From positions 2,311,444 through 2,368,779 of the forward strand of contig NW_019091418.1 in assembly GCF_001949145.1 (NCBI RefSeq): 57,336 nucleotides of DNA, in the 5' to 3' direction. The DNA is from Acanthaster planci (lineage: Eukaryota > Echinodermata > Asteroidea > Valvatida > Acanthasteridae). The notes beneath the pieces are model-generated. The model saw only the letters and a list, made by a program, of their open reading frames with translations, was not told the DNA's origin and ran no database searches. The stretch's first letter is position 1. Every line of letters starts with the position of its first letter. Below, in pieces: positions 18,541-30,000 of the stretch. The position numbers and the translations under genes were made by a program.

Positions 18541-19160
18541 AGTAATTGGTTTTGACCCCGTTTGGGACTGGACGTAGGTTCTGGTAAAGGAGGTTCAGGT
18601 GGAGTTGGTTCAGGTGGGGTGGGTTCGGGTGGAGTGGCTTCGGGTAGTTATGGTAAAGGAGGCTCTGGTGAGGGAAATGGTGGGCGGGGCCCATACGAGG
18701 TGTAAAGGCAAGTCTTCTACAGTTGTATTCAATTTCTTTTAATTTTTCTAACTCAGCCAATCGCTGGCAGAAATCTTGTTCTGATTCCTCGTCTGTTTCT
18801 CGCTTAATTTGGTCTATTAAAAACCTCATTTGTTGATAAATATTTCAAACTCTTTGATCTTGTTCTGCAATCGCTTCGTCTAGTTTTGTCGTTAGCGTGC
18901 GCTTTCCAAAAGTCTTTGATAATTCGATCTAAAGCTTTTGCTTCTTCTCTTTCTTCAGGAGTACTTCGAGACCCAGTGGCAGCTCTACCATCCTAGCGTA
19001 TGTCCCACTCGATTTCGATAGATTTTGTAATGTTTAAATACTCAAAGTCTAACTGTATATTTTTCACTCTAATGACCTTGTCGCCTTTTATATTATTAAT
19101 TTCGTGTTTTAATTTAAACGTCTGTGGATATTCAGTCAAATAAAAAGTGCGCGTTTCCAT
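18539..19160 (-). pseudogene. End-module gene METRT..., with Pro-rich tail, B block
   Basis: It starts METRTFYLTEYPQTFKLK, continues KVIRVKNIQLDFEYLNITKS and IEIEWDIR, then hits a stop near 18994. The tail reads STPEEREEAKALDRIIKDFW; a shifted frame at 18829 gives MRFLIDQIKRETDEESEQDF and a proline-rich repeat (PKPLHPNPPHLNQLHLN) ending at 18539. At least three frameshifts. The N-terminus matches the truncated gene at 6287, which lies next to a similar terminal repeat. ATG preceded by CTATAAAATAAA. Function unknown. Confidence 0.5.
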
Positions 19161-19189
19161 TTTATTTTATAGGCGTTTAAAAAATATCT

Positions 19190-19574
19190 AGCTCGAGTTA
19201 AATTTTACCGTCTTTATTGTTGACGACTTCTTGCCGCTCGTTTCTCAACGAAAATTCAAAACTCGTTATTCGCTTATTTACGAATAATTTAGCGCTTTCG
19301 CTGGGGTCTGACGCGGTACACAACGGTATGAAGGTCGTCCGTTAAAGTAATTGAAATGGTCGTTTATTTCTCGACAGTGTATCCAATTAAAGCTCGTCAA
19401 AAGGATTTATGGCGTTTATCTTGACCGTTGTGGCAATAAACAATAGGGGAGCTGCACATTTTTGCACCTTGACCTTTAGTCATGGCCCGGTTTTGAAATG
19501 GTTAATTTACTTGGGTCAAGAGGACCATAAACGACATTGGGATCGTCAGTTACGATGTATCTTTGGTCTGACAT
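19190..19574 (-). pseudogene. Terminal gene next to the B-block repeat end
   Basis: The frame starts MSDQRYIVTDDPNVVYGPLD, stops near 19480 and is recognisable afterwards only in pieces (IPLCTASDPSESAKLFVNKR, SFEFSLRNERQEVVNNKDGK). It occupies the place of gene X in copy A but no convincing sequence match was seen. Heavily degraded; family unknown. Confidence 0.35.
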
Positions 19575-19654
19575 GTCTTTATCAAGTACACATTTACTTT
19601 AGGCGCTTGCAAAATTAATTTAATTTTTACTGGAACAGAGTTACGCTTTAAAAG

Positions 19655-19870
19655 ACTGAAAATTGGGGGTGGGTCACGAGTTCAGTCACGAGATGTTTGT
19701 GGAAAGTTCCCCCGCGAGTCAGAGGTCAATGTGTGTGTGTAAAAATCCACACGGGTGAATGGGGGTCGATGCGGTTGAGTTGATGAAGCGTGGGAACACA
19801 GTGGCTGGTCTTGAACTCGTGCAAACACAGTGGTTGGTCTCTAACTCTCTTATTCAAACTACTAAAGGTC
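19655..19870. repeat. Putative Polinton terminal inverted repeat, B block
   Basis: Patchy match to 6760-6990: GGTCACGAG and a second GTCACGAG, TGTTT, GAGGTCA, AAAAATCC, GGTGAATGG and a closing CTCTCT, in the same orientation. Two near-copies of a CTGGTCTTGAACTCG / TTGGTCTCTAACTC phrase occur inside. The outer limit is not sharp and no target-site duplication was identified. Confidence 0.45.
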
Positions 19871-20625
19871 TACACGAAAGGACCTGACTTGCCACGACTT
19901 AAAGTATACTTAATTCGGCACTGGGGAAAAGGCCTATATATAGACCTTTCAAAGAGGACATTTTTCCTTCTCTCCGCAAACAAACAGGCAATCAGAATTG
20001 TAATCCCAATTTTTATATTTCCTCCTTACTAAAAGGAATACCTTGCTCATTGCAAGCCATGATGTACCAGTCCATCCTCATGACTTGCGGATATTGGATC
20101 AGACGGGGTCAACTACGACGGTAACCGTTCAGCTAACGACGTTACAGGCTTCTGCATGCATGGGAAATGTGACATGTATATTTCAAAAATTAGAAGCAAA
20201 TGCAATGAACGATTTTGTTTCCTTCAAAGAACACGGCATCATAATGAAGAGGCAAAAATGAGAAAGGGTCGAATGACATCCAAACCAAACTAGTCAGTGT
20301 TCTTCCGTTAGACCCAATTTCTACACTGGAAAGGCTTTCGTTTCAATCTTTTCTGTTGGAAATATTTTGCTATTTTAGAAGATTGTTGTTCAACAAATCA
20401 ATTAAATATGAAGGGAAGGAGAGAGCTTTTTAATCTTAAAGTTCTCGTTTTCAGAGCGAATATTCATAGGCGCAATTGGCACTGTGTCAAGGGCCTTAAA
20501 GAGAAGGGGGTAATCAAATTTTGATTGGCAACGAAAACGTCTATTCTCCCAAAATGAAACACCTTCGCAAACGTAAAAAAAGTTGTTAATCGGTATCAGA
20601 ATGGGATGCATTTACATTTTTGGTT
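19871..20625. other. Non-coding stretch, nothing recognised
   Basis: AT-rich host DNA after the Polinton block. Short open frames lack codon-like structure or recognisable motifs. No RNA gene or repeat was recognised. Confidence 0.4.
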
Positions 20626-20823
20626 TTTGTCAGGAAGATTAGAAATACACTTAATGAATTTGTCAGGAAGATTAGAAATACACTTAATGTTTTTGTCAGG
20701 AAGATTAGAAACACACTTAATGTATTTGTCAGGGAGATTTGAAATACACTTAATGTTTTTGTCAGGGAGATTTGAAATACACTTAATGTTTTTGTCAGGG
20801 AGATTTGAAATACACTTAATGAA
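20626..20823. repeat. 33-bp minisatellite, six units
   Basis: Units start at 20626, 20659, 20692, 20725, 20758 and 20791. The core is TTTGTCAGG-AGATT-GAAA-ACACTTAATG. The first three units carry AGGAAGATTAG and the last three AGGGAGATTTG, so the array has two sub-types. Because the period is a multiple of three, both strands stay open (11-residue repeats FLSGR-EIHLM and KCISNLPDKNI), which is not evidence of a gene. Confidence 0.9.
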
Positions 20824-21778
20824 TTTCAACGATGAATTTCAACTGTTCCTTTTATTCTTTCTATTGCATGGCATGCCCAAATTTTCCAATTTTACAAATT
20901 TGAAACTTGAAAAAATGTTTTTCCATAGCAACCTCTTAGCGGTGTACCTTTTTTTAATTGCACCTCTGGGGTTATTCAGGAAAATATGATTGTATAAGTT
21001 TCGCGAGAGACGTGTCCTTTTTTACGATAACAGATCTCAACGAAACTTTGCAAGATTTAAAAAGTGCCTTGCGACAATATTAATATATAGTATGGGGAGT
21101 GTCGTGGCCCCGCCCCCTCTATGCTTTTTGCATTGCTAATTAGTCTGATGTAAACTCACTTTTAAGTCACAGTTTCAGATTGGAACTTCCCTTTTATGTT
21201 GTCTCTCATTACTGGGTCACAACAGTACAGACAACAAAGAGGCAGAGGAGGGGAGTCTTGGATCTGGACTATGTGGGAGCAGGAACCAGTCAACGTTCCA
21301 GGTACCGGCCTCGTTTACCGGCATCAATTCGTTTCATTGCCTAGACCTTCGCGTGCTCTTAGCCCAAAATGATTACCTTCAGACTGCAGAGGGCGCTAAA
21401 TTTACTTTGGTTCGTTTCCCACGTTGAACGAAGGTCTTGGGCATTTCGTTTGGCATTGCTTGTTTTTTCATTGTTTTACCCGATTTTTTGGAAAAGCCAA
21501 TCCAACAGCTTCTTTGAGCTCTATATCGAATTTTTCAGTTTAGTGTATGACGCCATCCAACAGAAAATCGAAAGAAAATGGCATCCCGATCTGAAAGTCC
21601 GAAAATTTCCCTGTAAAATGCTGTATGTGGGCGGTTGTAACATTCCTGTGAGATTCACTAGTAATATACTTTTAGGACAAATAAGCATTCATCCTTACAA
21701 TTCTCAGTCCGGAGGAAAAATAGTCAAAAGTTGTAGCAATGAAGCGAGTGGAGACATTACACGTAGGCTTACAATTTT
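20824..21778. other. Non-coding stretch, nothing recognised
   Basis: No gene, RNA or repeat was recognised. A GC-box-like patch (CCCCGCCCCCTC) lies near 21110. The frame starting at 21369 has no recognisable domain and runs into the TTGG repeat. Confidence 0.4.
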
Positions 21779-22288
21779 GGTTTGGTTGGTTGGTTGGTTG
21801 GTTGGTTGGTTGGTTGGTTGGTTGGTTGGTTGGTTGGTTGGTTGGTTGGCTGGTCGGTCGGTTGGTCGGTTGGTTGGTTGGTTGGTTGGTGGGTCGGTCG
21901 GTCGGTCGGTTGGTCGGTTGGTNNNNNNNNNNNNNNNNNNNNNNNNNNNNNNNNNNNNNNNNNNNNNNNNNNNNNNNNNNNNNNNNNNNNNNNNNNNNNN
22001 NNNNNNNNNNNNNNNNNNNNNNNNNNNNNNNNNNNNNNNNNNNNNNNNNNNNNNNNNNNNNNNNNNNNNNNNNNNNNNNNNNNNNNNNNNNNNNNNNNNN
22101 NNNNNNNNNNNNNNNNNNNNNNNNNNNNNNNNNNNNNNNNNNNNNNNNNNNNNNNNNNNNNNNNNNNNNNNNNNNNNNNNNNNNNNNNNNNNNNNNNNNN
22201 NNNNTTGGTTGGTTGGTTGGTTGGTTGGTTGGTTGGTTGGTTGGTTGGTTGGTTGGTTGGTTGGTTGGTCGGTCGGTCGGTTGGTTAC
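21779..22288. repeat. (TTGG)n microsatellite containing an assembly gap
   Basis: Tetranucleotide TTGG/TCGG repeat interrupted by 282 N residues at 21923-22204. The flanking parts carry TCGG variants near both outer edges. The array's true length is unknown. The long open frames in all three phases (GWLVGWLV) come from the repeat and the Ns. Confidence 0.95.
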
Positions 22289-23781
22289 CTGCGTTTATGG
22301 TAATACCTTGGCTGCTGCTCCCATGCTTCAGAAGGATTCTTTATGCGTACCTAGCTCTGAGTGTTGGAGGGAAAACTATGTTAGTTGAAGATTCAGTTTG
22401 AAAATATCCGGTTCATGCGTTGAACGTGAAGCATGTTGCAGCTTATTTGAATAATTTTTGCTGATCATCACCACGTAATATGAATAACGCATATTTTACA
22501 TCCATAATAACCTTAGTCTGTTGCCGCCCAGGATCAAACCTAATATCTGACCTTACTGTGATAGTTTCTAATTATGGCGATCTGTTTGTAGTCACATGTA
22601 TAGCGATCTGTCTCGAGATAGCGCCCTCTATGACAGAGATGCTGTGCGATATAGGAAGGTATTGGAAGAAAGACCGGATGATTTGCTGACAAAAACAACA
22701 AATGGGATGGAAGTCAGGTTTATGGGAGAACAAAGCAAGGCAGATTCAAATTACTGAGCTTACTCAACAAAAATGAGTACTGCATTAAATTAGGTAACCA
22801 TTTCTTTAATGAAGGTATCTACAGCATTTAATTATAATTTTTACAGGAAATGTGAATAGCATCCATTCAGAGTGAAGCAACAAAATCCCTTCCCTTAATC
22901 CATTAATCACAAGGAAACCATTTTCCATTGTTTCGTGAATCTTTTGTATTCAGTGTAATCTGTTCAATTGGGGTGACAAACCATTAAAATGATAAGATAA
23001 ATTAGGAAAAATTCTCAATACAAACTGGCATTCATTTGTCAAGACCCTTTATTCTGTTGCAGTTCTTTTTTACTCTGAGGTTCTGAAAATGAAAAGTTAA
23101 CCCGCTTTCAGTACCAGATAACCGACACTTAGATACAGTCTATTCGTGCTTGTGATACGTAAAATGCTCGGAACTGAACAAGACTGTACTTTCAATAGAA
23201 AAGCTAAGCTTATCACAGAAATGTAAATTCACCTCAATACGACTTCCACAGCTGTAAAGATAAACATGTTAACCGATGTATTATCAGCCATAATCCAACC
23301 GTTTTAAATACAGATTTTTCCAATCTCAAACACTGCTTAGTGCATTTGGTCTGGGAAGCAACTAGTCATTTTCCATGCAAACGCTGTAAGCTCTTTCGAG
23401 TAAATATCGGCGGATTATAAGACTCGGTGATTACTGCTATCAAACATTATATTTTATTCTTTATACCTAATGTCCATATACCCACACAAAATTGCACCAA
23501 GTATCCATCAAGTATATCTTACAGCCTTGTGATATAATAATAAAAACATGAAATTTCAACAGAGCACCAAATCCAAAGAAAAAATCAATTTTGCAACAAC
23601 TTAAGTGACAAAAATCCTACAATATTCCTTTTCGACAAAAAGACATGTAAATATTAGGAGTCTCTTTGAGATTGCACGAAACATTTTTTTCATGAGCATA
23701 TCAAAACATGGAATAATGTCACTCATTTCCATTGATTTTGTCCATTTGGAGATGGATCTTTCATGGAAGGCTAGGCAATCG
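22289..23781. promoter_or_regulatory. 3' flank of the sialyltransferase gene with candidate poly(A) signal
   Basis: Non-coding. Read on the minus strand, an AATAAA hexamer lies at 23458-23453, about 330 bases after the sialyltransferase stop codon, with other AT-rich hexamers further on. No other feature was recognised. Confidence 0.35.
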
Positions 23782-24002
23782 TCACAAACATGCACCAAAG
23801 TGCATATTGATTATACCCTTTTCGTACAAGTTGACCAGAGTTTTGAACTCTGTGTCAAAGCTATGCAAGTTTTTCTTTCCAGTTACGTCATTGTGGTAGT
23901 GGTAAGGGACATCACTGCCGTTGATGGTTGTTGAGTACGGCCAGAAACCGAAGACATTGATTCGATCACAGACATCAACAAGGGACAGTACCAGGTACAA
24001 AC
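23782..24002 (-). CDS. Sialyltransferase exon 7: motifs S, III and VS, stop
   Basis: Acceptor TTCCCGCAG. It encodes LVLSLVDVCDRINVFGFWPY, DVPYHYHND and LHSFDTEFKTLVNLY, ending GACL before TGA at 23784-23782. The motif VS His and Glu are both present. Confidence 0.92.
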
Positions 24003-27000
24003 CTGCGGGAAAAATACGACGCTAGAAAGTTCTGACTTTTCTGTATACCCAACAGAAAATTCGAAGGAGTTAAAATCGATGCTAAAAAAGTTCACGAAAA
24101 AGCACTAGTGTCGGGTCACAGCAAAGTGCTTTTAAGTCTTCGCTTGTCTTAAAATCAAACACCGGTATTTATTTATGAACACTGTGTTGTCCTAAGTCTT
24201 GTGAAAAAAAACACAAGTTTACTCAAGTGGGACTCGAAGTGGAGACGGTTGTCTCAACACTCAATCACAGAGCTTGCCGGTGCGGGGCATAGCACGTAAA
24301 TATAATAACTGTTGTCGCAAAAACCGAACCTTACAGGGTTTTTTATTTCATTTTTTCAGACGATGACAGAAAACCTTGCTTTTTAAATCCCTCGCAGACA
24401 CCCCCACACACTCACCCCCACGAACAAAGTGCAGTTCTGAACTTGCAAGGCTTATATGACGAGCAGCTCTATTTAAGAATTAGAAAACCAAAAGGTCTAC
24501 AATCACCGATAACCCAGTACCCCTTCCGTTAGTTTTCTGACAAACAAAAAAGTTTGGTCGGATTAAAATTATGGAAAATACCACTGACACTTGGCTTCAT
24601 CTTTTTTCGATAATTTTACTGATAATTTTAGTGATAAAGCATCAATGTGTGGAATACTCTGGTAAGCTAGTTTAAAAGGTTTGCGGGGTGACCCTTACTG
24701 AGCTAGCCTGATCATTAGGGACAGTCATTTAGAACCACGTTAGTAGTGCACCCCGTCTGTATAGAGAAAACCACGCCCTTTTTCTTGGTTTTCTCGAGTC
24801 TCTCGACCAATCAGAACGCCCTTCTTTCATTTAAAATTGCTTAAAAGAAAGCTTAGGTTCGTCAAAGAAGGGTCTAAACGTTGAATCCAATTTAGAAATA
24901 ATACCACTAAACTTCACTTTTAGGACGCTGTTTAATTCAAGAAAAATTCTTCTTCCAATTATCATCATTTTCGTCTCGCTACGGGAGTAGCGTTTAATTG
25001 AAAAAGCAAATCGCGTTTCTGTCATTCATTTTACCAATTGACCAGTCTTAAACTAACGTTCAAGACCAGCTCAGAAGACTGGATACTGATAATGCCCTCA
25101 CCTTCGGCCAGTTGCGTTACACAGCATTTTATTCGTAGGATTGCCTCGCATTCCTTGAATTTCATGCGATCATTTCCATGATAAAAGCATTAACTGAATG
25201 ATCAAACAAATAGGGGCGCGTGGCGGTGGAAGAGAGTCGAAATAAGCACAATACCACTTGGAGAGGAGACAAGACTATAGCAAGAGTTTACAAATTCTGC
25301 CTGCAGGATTGTCCAGCTTATGGAGAATAAACAATGGTATGTATGCATGGAAGGAGACGTGGGACCCCTGGGAAAAAATAATCATAGAGAAGGGAAGAGG
25401 TGGAAAAGAAAAAAAAAGAAATGATAAAAAGAGATGAAGGGTGTTTATCCTTTTTCGCTGATGAATGTTTGGCCCACTGGAAATTTTTCCCTGAAAAAAG
25501 GTGGTTTTGCTCCCTTCAGAAAAAATCCAGACAATCCCCATGTAAGCAACGGCACGCGTCCCCCAGTCTTACTGAGTTGACTTGAGCATTATTGAAACAG
25601 CCAGCTTGGTTTCTGACAGGGCTTAACGCGGACTTGTTTTAATGAATATCACACCTAATCGTGCTTATCTCTGAGGCCATTATGTGTTCAAATGAATGGT
25701 TAGTTTTCATCCTGAGTAATTTCTGACACTGTCTGCACGGTGTGGCCATACCAACCTCATTCTGTTCAACAAAACCGCCTCCATCACCAACTACAGCTAA
25801 TAATGGTTTAGTAAAAAAAATACCCTGGGAAGGACGTTGGGTGACGGCCACTGTTTGGTGTTACTCACCAGGGCCGTGCACATGTGTATTTCATACAGAT
25901 TGGATCATGATCAGTGATCTGTCGTTAGGTTACAGACACCAAAAATCGGTTAATGAATGGTGCAGACCAGCGTATGCGTAAGGTTCATTGGTCGCAATCC
26001 AGATCGTGGGAAACAAACTGGCCCAAGTTGAGAAGGTCCTTATTTATTTCATGACACTGCAAACCACAAGATACAGAAAGCGATATCGCTATGGTGTTCC
26101 TTCAAAGCCACCTTACCCGTTGTTGGCCATAGGCGGTTATTTCCTATAGTCTTTCGCCACAGCTTCGACACAGAGAGGAAATGATCAGGATGCCCGAGGA
26201 CTGGTTGAACACTCTGGAACTCAGTCGCTGTGACCATGGTTCGTTTCAGGGTAGAAAAGTACACTGAAGCACCGAACATAGGCAGCCAAAGCTTACTGTC
26301 TTTGAACTGTTTGAGAATGTTGCCGAAATGAGAGCAGTTGGTCTGTGTCTTCAACCCATTCAGCCTGAAATCAAGGTTGGAGGCAAATAAAAATACATGA
26401 TCGGGTTTGTGTAAATCCACACTTTATTCTTCACGGGTTTACATGATTTATAAGATAAAAAGTAAAGGCAGCTACTCTCTCGAAGAGCAAAAAACAAATA
26501 CGTGTACAGTGTACATTGCAAAGTTTCAAACGAAGAAGATACATCTTACAGGTGACAAAAGAAAGCCAGTACCGACTGCCTGGTTCCAAGAACCAAAATT
26601 AAAGTGAAGGCAGAAAATTGACGACTTCTTACCAAACTTGGGCAGAAAAAGGAATGGAACAGGCTTTATAATATGTTCTTATATACATATCCATTTATTT
26701 GTACCATTTGCACGGCCACGTTTATCAATGTCTGGCGCTCATTTCCGTAACTGTGTTGAGAATAAGAATGGGACATCAATAACAGACTACCCACACACTT
26801 CCAAGTACGTCTACAATTATTAGTATTATTATTGATGGTTTATTTCAAACACTGTGATTGTAGCCCGGAGGCTAAATTGCCACAGTACACAGCTTAACTA
26901 TTCAATGAAGGAAACACTGAAGCATTAAAGATTTAAAATAGACGCATCTCATCTAAAATAAACACAATACAATACGTGTACAATAATCGATAAACATCAC

Positions 27001-30000
27001 GCATCAATCAGCGAAGTATTGCTCAATAGCGTCAGCTCAAAGGAAAGTCATTGCTTGGTAATGAAGCACCTTCATCTTTCCATCTTAAACCTCAGTCTTT
27101 TGGACGTCATGCGTGCAGCTGACTAAGCAGAATCGTTAGGAGCACAATAGAAACTCATTGCTAAACAAACGTACTTGTTTGCCACAAAAGATGGATTCAA
27201 AGTTGTGAAGTTTGTCTGACTGCCCACGTCCGTTTCATATCCCCAAACTGCGGCTAGGTTGAACCTGCAAAGGATCCAATTCTGACGTAATCACGTAGTC
27301 ATACAGTAGTGTTTCCTGAAACCATATCACTGAAGCAAAGAGAATATTTGTAAGGAATGTGACATTTAGGAAGACATCATAACGTTGTTTCATGGACAAA
27401 TTTGCTGCTAAAGGTTGTCACGTGTGCAAAATCTGCTGTAAGAAATTGGTGAACAATGTTATGGAAGACAAAAGCTGCAGTTGCCGAAGCAACGAATAAA
27501 AGAAAAGAACAAGTTGTTATAGATGCAAAATTTCCAGCGGTACGACTTACCATTATAAGACATACCCCAGTGCATTTGTAACGTCATGCACAAATACAAA
27601 TTCCTCCCATGTCTGTTGTTGGCATTAGCGGGCTCCTTGAATTGAACAGGGACAACCTGGCTGCAGAATGGTTTTGTGCCCGAGTTTACATTGCATATTT
27701 ACATATTGTTTGCAGACAACGCAGCGCGATGTGACCATGTAATAAATGTCAGGTTAAAACCCCTTCATGGCGGTATTATTTTGACCGCGACTGCTGCAGT
27801 GGGCTGTGGCACGCCCAGTATGCAAAGCGCTGTCCAGCAGCAGGCCCCATTGAACCAGCTGTTGCATGGTGAATAGATTGTATGTGTGGTAGTGTTTGCA
27901 GTCCACTGCATGGAAGGGGTTTTAAAGAGGGATGCAATATCAGGATTCATTCAGCATTACTAATTATAGAAGAGAAAGTACTTCACATGTACATATTATG
28001 TATAAATCGATTTCTCTGTTAACTCTAAGCCAGGGTTTACATGTAAATTAAAAAAAAAACTAAATTATAAATCAGACTTTTCTCTGGCGTTACAGAGGTA
28101 TACATATACATTTACGAGCCATGGTTACGGTACTTTTGAAACACACCACAGCACAGTCACAGTCTGACATGGCACCATATTGAAATCACCTGCTGTACAT
28201 AATTTATGGATGATAGGGCGAAAGTGCTAAAGTGATATACCGCCCTCTGTTGATGACAAATAAAGCACAAAGCCCCTTTATAACAACAATATCTAAAGAA
28301 GTAACAGGTCCAAGTTCTAAATAACAATGGGTGCGTTCGATTAGCTTCCCTGAAAACACCAGTGTTACACTCAAGGGAAGCCTCAAAATGAGGCTTATCG
28401 AACGCTGCAGTGTGTTTTCCAAGGCATTCTGGGAAAAAGGTCAAGTCCCCGCCTCGTTCCATCATGTACGTCCATGCTCGAACAGTCCATCCGTGACGTC
28501 ATTACACTCGGGCAGCCTCCAGAGACCCGCTCGCCAGCTGGGGTAGTGGTGGCTGACACCAGGGCAGGCACGAACATCACGTGATGGCTAAACGAACGCT
28601 CTCGTGTAAGTTTGACTTACATGTGTAAGCTAATTGAACGCACCCAATATGTATATCCTTTTTTGTTTTCAGCCTTATCTCCATATGGTTACATGCAGTT
28701 TTTCCTCTGCCTATATATACAGGTTGGCACTGCTAAGTCAGATCCACTTCAGACTTGGCAGAAACTAGCCCGGACATGATGGTCCCTGAAAGATTTTCAT
28801 CATGATGACGTCATCGGATGTCAAGTTACACCATATTCAATGTTTATTCGCATTACAACCTCATGAACTCATGAATAATGACATAAAAACAGTAAATCAA
28901 TTTTGTTGACGTCCACAAGAACTAAAACCTCGAGATTCAGTTCTGTTCGTAATAGTGGCACTTTCTATGACGTCATCATTCCAAGTGTTTCACAATGCTT
29001 ATTTCATAAACTCCTCCTTTCGTAAAGGGGTATGGATTTATACAATTTCATCTTTATGGCCAAAACAAACTGAAATAGTTTTGCGGTTACTCTGTCACAA
29101 ATCGCAATCTCAAGTTAACTATATTTCACATTTAGAGAGAGTTAACTTTGAGAAATACGAGTAATGTAGGACTGCGAATACCTACAAGAACATGAGACAC
29201 AAAGCCTTCGAATTGTGGTGGTTTCATGTTCAGGAAACAACAATGCAATGGAAATCAGTCCAATAAGTCGACACCTCAGAATGTGTAATATATACATCCA
29301 GCGCCATGTGTGTCACCCAAACGGGAAAGAAGAGAATAGCCAGCTCAAACTGCTAAAGAGAAATTCGGCCAGGGGCTCGTTTCAAGAATAAATTGTATCA
29401 GGTTTGTTCTAATGATGATTGCAATCCTCCTACTGCTGTCCCTACTAATTGTTACATCACTGCTCGACCATTACAGGGCCGAAGTTACCTCCAACCTCTC
29501 CTATCAAGAGCAAGAGACTTCTTTGGCGCCAAATGACTGAAACTCGAGCAGTATGATCTCGGTACAGTACGGTTAAATCACTGGATCAGGATACTACGTG
29601 TCATGATAGGTCAAGTCTTGATAAAGTTACTTTCATGGGACATTACACCCAAAAAAGTCTTCGGTTTCTGGTCAGCGCGCTCGTCGCCGTAGACTTGCTC
29701 GTTGGCAAAATAAAAATGTTTTCTGGCTTAACACTAGTCAGGTTGCCTGGCTTATTTGTTTCACACGAATCTGGCTTACTATCAGTAATCCTTCGTGGGT
29801 TTACTGACACTAAAGCTCGGGTAATGGATAGTGGGGGCAGCAAACAAGGTTCAACAAACAAGGACCAAATCTCACCTGGAGACAAACTGTGATTGGTCAA
29901 TTTTCTTCCCACAACGAGAACCTCTCAAGATGCCACTTGATCCAACCACGCTGCAGCTTGCGAACTGTCCTTGTTTGAAGATCGCGTTCTGAGAGAAATA

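Noticed and set aside
20596-20989. Repeat protein frames on both strands (11-residue units)
   Set aside because: Explained by a minisatellite with a period divisible by three.
21369-22401. Long open frames encoding GWLVGWLV-type repeats
   Set aside because: They come from the TTGG microsatellite and the N gap; the repeat is open in all three phases.
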